Notes under the pieces: generated by a model
Database searches by the model: none
Seen by the model: the letters and a program-made list of their open reading frames with translations, nothing else
What the model was told of the DNA's origin: nothing
NCBI GenBank assembly: GCA_964007475.1
Contig: OZ023273.1
Location: 31,983,287-32,047,286 of the forward strand
Direction of reading: 5' to 3'
Source of the DNA: Hybos culiciformis
Taxonomy: Eukaryota > Arthropoda > Insecta > Diptera > Hybotidae
DNA length: 64,000 nt
Translations under genes and position numbers: made by a program
Part shown: positions 60,911-64,000 of the stretch, piece by piece
Layout of the letters: every line of letters starts with the position of its first letter
Position numbering within the stretch: position 1 is the first letter of the stretch

Positions 60911-61248
60911 TTACGGCAATGTGTAAAATGGAAAATATAAGTTCTGTATGGATTGAAATTTTTGTTTCCCGTATTTAACGATAACGAACTTTTTTAACGA
61001 CTACTAAAAATGAAAAAAAAGGTTCGTAATAGAAAATAAACGAAATTTACGTTACAAAAACGTATTTATTCATTATTTTTCGTTATCTTAACGAGAATGT
61101 CATTAACGAACTTTTTTGACGTAATGAGTACGAGCAAATTTTTTTCTGTGTACTATATAAATATAAATGCTACATATTATATAGATGGATAATGTTTTAT
61201 CAAATTTATCTAATTATGTAAACCATAAATATTAAGTAAATACACGGA

Positions 61249-61280
61249 AAACAAAAATTTTTTTGTTTTTCTATGGATTA
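61249..61280 (+). repeat. possible solo TIR end (CACGGAAAACAAAAA)
   Basis: TA followed by CACGGAAAACAAAAATTTTT resembles the ends of the CACGG/CACAG elements. No partner end was found nearby. Confidence 0.25.
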
Positions 61281-62142
61281 TCTTGTGTGCATCACGGTTA
61301 AATTGTCAAACTCAAAGAGCAAAACAAAAACTAATAATGTAAGCAAATTATTTTTTTTTTTTTTTTTAAGATTTCCGGTTAAAATTATAACCTGAAGAGA
61401 GAGAAAAAAACAAAATGAAAAATAAAAATAAAAAAAAAATTTTGAAATCGAAAACATAATGAGGAAAAATATAACTTAATAAGTGACTTGCCTGAACTTT
61501 AACTACAAAATTGAAATATAAAAATGAAAAACTTTTTAAGTGGTAATCTTGTTATGAAAACCACAAAGTAATTTCCTTCCTATTTTCTTGTTAAAAATAA
61601 AAAGATAAAAAAAAAAATTTGAGGGGGAAGGTAAAAGTAAATATAAAATAAATAAATATAAGTAAAGAAAAAAAAATAATTTACTTTATGTTATTTTCAA
61701 GAAGATTTAAAAAGATTTAAAGAAATTATTTTACATCATTTCTCTTAAATCTATTTTCGTATTATTTTACAAACTTAAAAAAAAAAAATTTAATTTCTTG
61801 CTTATAAAAATTTCTTTTTCGATTAAAAAATTATTCCAAAAGTTAAACTTTGGTTTAGTATATTTTATATATAATAATCAAATTTTTGAGATAGCAAAAA
61901 AAAATAAGAAGAGAAGAATTTTTTTTTTTACTCATTGAAATAAATTTTAATTAACAAACAATCAAGAAAACTTTCTGTTTTGCAATTAAAAATTATGAAT
62001 CATGAAAATATTTTGACCAATATAGTCAGTCACATCATTAAAATAATTTTTTTTATGGAAAATTTAAGCATAAATTTTCTCAAATTTACCAACTGGAAAA
62101 AAAAAATTTTACTGATTAAAATTTGCAATAAAATATGATTTT

Positions 62143-62183
62143 GATCCGAGTCCCCGACGGCGAGGCTACCTTATAAACCGGTT
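62143..62183. other. isolated GC-richer patch
   Basis: Contains CCGAGTCCCCGACGGCGAGG in otherwise A/T-only intron. No A or B box and no inverted partner were seen. Confidence 0.3.
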
Positions 62184-63709
62184 TTATAATTTAGTTACAT
62201 TCCGATAAAGTGTTGAAACATTTGATCCGATGAGTCAATTATTTAGAAGAGAGGATGTTGAAAGGCTATTATAAATATAACAAATTTTGAAATTTATGAT
62301 TTCATTGCTGTATGTATATGTATATAGTTTACGTTTCACACACAGACATAATCAGCGATATAATTTTGAGTTCGACACTCCTGAGTGAAACCGTGAGTAA
62401 TCTCAACTAGTTTTATATAATGAGAACAAATTTTTTAATTCTGTTTTTAATTTTTTTGAATTATTTAAGTAGAATTGTTGGAAAAAAATTTTTTATTTAC
62501 TTTATTTATTGAAAAAATATGAATTTATTAAAAATTACAATAAACAACTTATTTAAAATTTATTTAAAATTACAACAAAGAACTGGTTTCAAAGATGAAA
62601 ATATTCAATAGAGGGATTTTGATCAAAATTAAGCTTGGCCTATAGACAGCTATAATATACAGCTATAATATCTCAAAAATAATTGGGTTTATATTATTAT
62701 TGTTTCTTTGTGAATTAAATTTAAATGAATAGATTGGTTTGAAATCTTATAGTTAAGTACTATTATTTTTTTTTTATTTTATATTGAAAATAGTAAAATG
62801 CAATAAAAAATATGATTCATAGATATTTATTTTCCAGGATTTAATATATTAATTCAGTTTTTATTTTATTTTTTTTATGTATAATAAATTTAATTATATA
62901 TAAAAAGTTTTCTACACAAAATTATGAACCATTTAAGATTTAAAACATAAATATACATAAATTTTTTGCAGACAAATTCTTATTTTATAATTTAAAATAT
63001 TATTACTTTCGCAATTAATTATTTAAATCTAAATGTGAATAAACAACTTAATTAAAAAAAAAAAAAAAAATTCAAATCCATTTATGAAAATATCATCTTT
63101 CACATCCAAATTTTAGACCTACACTTTCCTACATTTTCAAGTTGATAATCATCAGTTCTAATATTTTCTTCCAAACGTTGAAGACGAAAAATGTTTATTG
63201 GTCTGAAATTTCATACTATTGTCTGCAGCTTTTTTTATTAGATTTTTAATTTAATGTGTAAATGAAATAAAATACAGATAATAATGCTAAAAAAGTTTCG
63301 ATAACCCGAAATAATTGTCTAGACAGGATTTTTAAGAAGCATCCTTATTTTTGTTTTATGATTAAATTTTCAAAAATGTGATCGCTTCATTTCAACCAAC
63401 AGATTATATCCAATTGATTATTATTTCTTCATTTTATAATTTTTTTCTGAGGCACAAATGGTTCAATTTAATAAGAAAAAAATTAATTAAATTTTTCCTT
63501 TTTTTTTTTTTTTTTTCAGTCTTTCAAATTAAATTTTATATTAATATTTCTCAAAAATAAAATAAATACAGGAAAATTAATCTTCTGAGTCAAGGTACGT
63601 ACAACATTCTTTTATATATATTTTTTATAAATAAAACATTGTTAATAATAAAAAAAAAGTTAAAAAAAAAATAAAGTAAAATAATTTATATAATAAAAAA
63701 AAAAATTAC

Positions 63710-63911
63710 CTCATTCTTTTTCTGACTTCTTGTGGCTCAGGTGGTTTTGGACGATGTTTACATACCACAACAATTCCAGCAACTATAATTGACGTAACTA
63801 TTACCGCACCAGAAGCCATAACGGCAGCCATAATAACCATTGTTGATTGTTTTTCATTTCTTGGATGTGTTGTTTCTGCTGGAGTTGGATCTTCGGATAA
63901 TATTGTTTCAT
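63710..63911 (-). CDS. transmembrane-segment exon of single-pass membrane protein
   Basis: The frame is two leading bases, 66 codons and AG at the donor (GAATGAG|GTAATT). The product begins with an acidic/Thr-Pro juxtamembrane stretch (ETILSEDPTPAETTHPRNEK). A 23-26-residue hydrophobic helix follows (MVIMAAVMASGAVIVTSIIV, then AGIVVVC), and then a positively charged stop-transfer sequence (KHRPKPPEPQEVRKRM). This orientation is that of a type I single-pass protein whose extracellular part is encoded further right, outside the window. An in-frame TAA just upstream puts the acceptor at the AG of AACAAG (63912-63913), although its polypyrimidine tract is poor. I do not recognise the family. Confidence 0.85.
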
Positions 63912-64000
63912 CTTGTTATTTATGTTTCATTATAATTTTTTTATTTTTTTTTTTTGTTATTTTGTGTTGTATATTCATAAGGATTAAAGTTGTTACAAAG
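63912..64000 (-). other. upstream intron of the transmembrane gene (partial)
   Basis: A/T-rich sequence beyond the inferred acceptor with stops in all frames that would continue the exon. It runs off the window. Confidence 0.6.

Larger units (their letters stand above)
60383..61150. mobile_element. 768-bp TIR element with TA target site, carrying a tRNA-like module
   Basis: Perfect 24-bp inverted ends begin CACAGAAAAAAATTTGCTCG. TA flanks both ends (60381-60382, 61151-61152). The arms contain many TTCGTTA/TAACGAA words in both orientations, which look like subterminal binding repeats. The centre holds a minus-strand tRNA-like module (60838-60910) followed, in its own direction, by a 260-bp A-rich (T-rich on plus) tract. 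No transposase is encoded. Confidence 0.82.
56698..63709 (-). other. 7.0-kb intron of the transmembrane gene
   Basis: Bounded by GTAATT and TTTACAG on the minus strand. It contains two TIR elements nearly back to back (59894-60319 and 60383-61150), a possible solo end at 61249-61280 and an isolated GC-richer patch (62143-62183). The rest is A/T filler. Confidence 0.8.

Overview
The window looks like nuclear DNA of an insect, most likely a fly (Diptera). It is extremely A+T-rich, full of A/T homopolymer runs, and carries spliced genes with GT-AG introns from 69 bp to 9.6 kb and many remnants of DNA transposons. The organism is inferred from these traits and cannot be fixed further from sequence alone. 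Most short open frames here are chance or shadow frames.

Two genes are supported. (1) A plus-strand gene has seven coding exons between 21243 and 42736. Every exon junction keeps the reading frame, giving a 1428-residue protein: about 12 ankyrin repeats (residues 40-455), a long charged and probably disordered middle with two Cys/His-rich basic patches and an NLS-like basic cluster, and a separate C-terminal region (1174-1428). I do not recognise the family by name; it is a cytoplasmic or nuclear scaffold-type protein by appearance. (2) A minus-strand gene enters from the right edge. Its exon at 63710-63911 encodes the juxtamembrane stretch, one transmembrane helix and the start of a basic cytoplasmic tail. 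It splices in frame over a 7-kb intron to a tail exon at 56490-56697 that ends in a stop. A third coding-like segment at 52250-52308 (minus) is in the right phase to be an alternative last exon. The two genes converge tail to tail, with about 9 kb between their 3' ends.

Layout: 1-4632 noncoding; 4641-5629 a hAT-type element with a perfect 8-bp target duplication; 5638-21242 noncoding; 21243-42736 ankyrin gene, with a Helitron-like remnant and three TIR elements in its introns; 42737-52249 convergent intergenic region holding a Mutator/Foldback-like element (45794-47988) and a small TIR element; 52250-64000 minus-strand gene, with two more TIR elements back to back in its last intron.

The most notable observation is a recurring architecture. 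Three elements (36928-38077, 41028-42204, 60383-61150) have TIRs beginning CACGG or CACAG next to a TA. Each contains, inside an otherwise A/T-only body, a GC-richer Pol III-type tRNA-like module followed in its own transcription direction by a long A-rich tract. They look like DNA transposons that carry a SINE-like cassette. The element at 41028 has a tRNA-type A box fused to a sequence resembling the 5S rRNA internal promoter.
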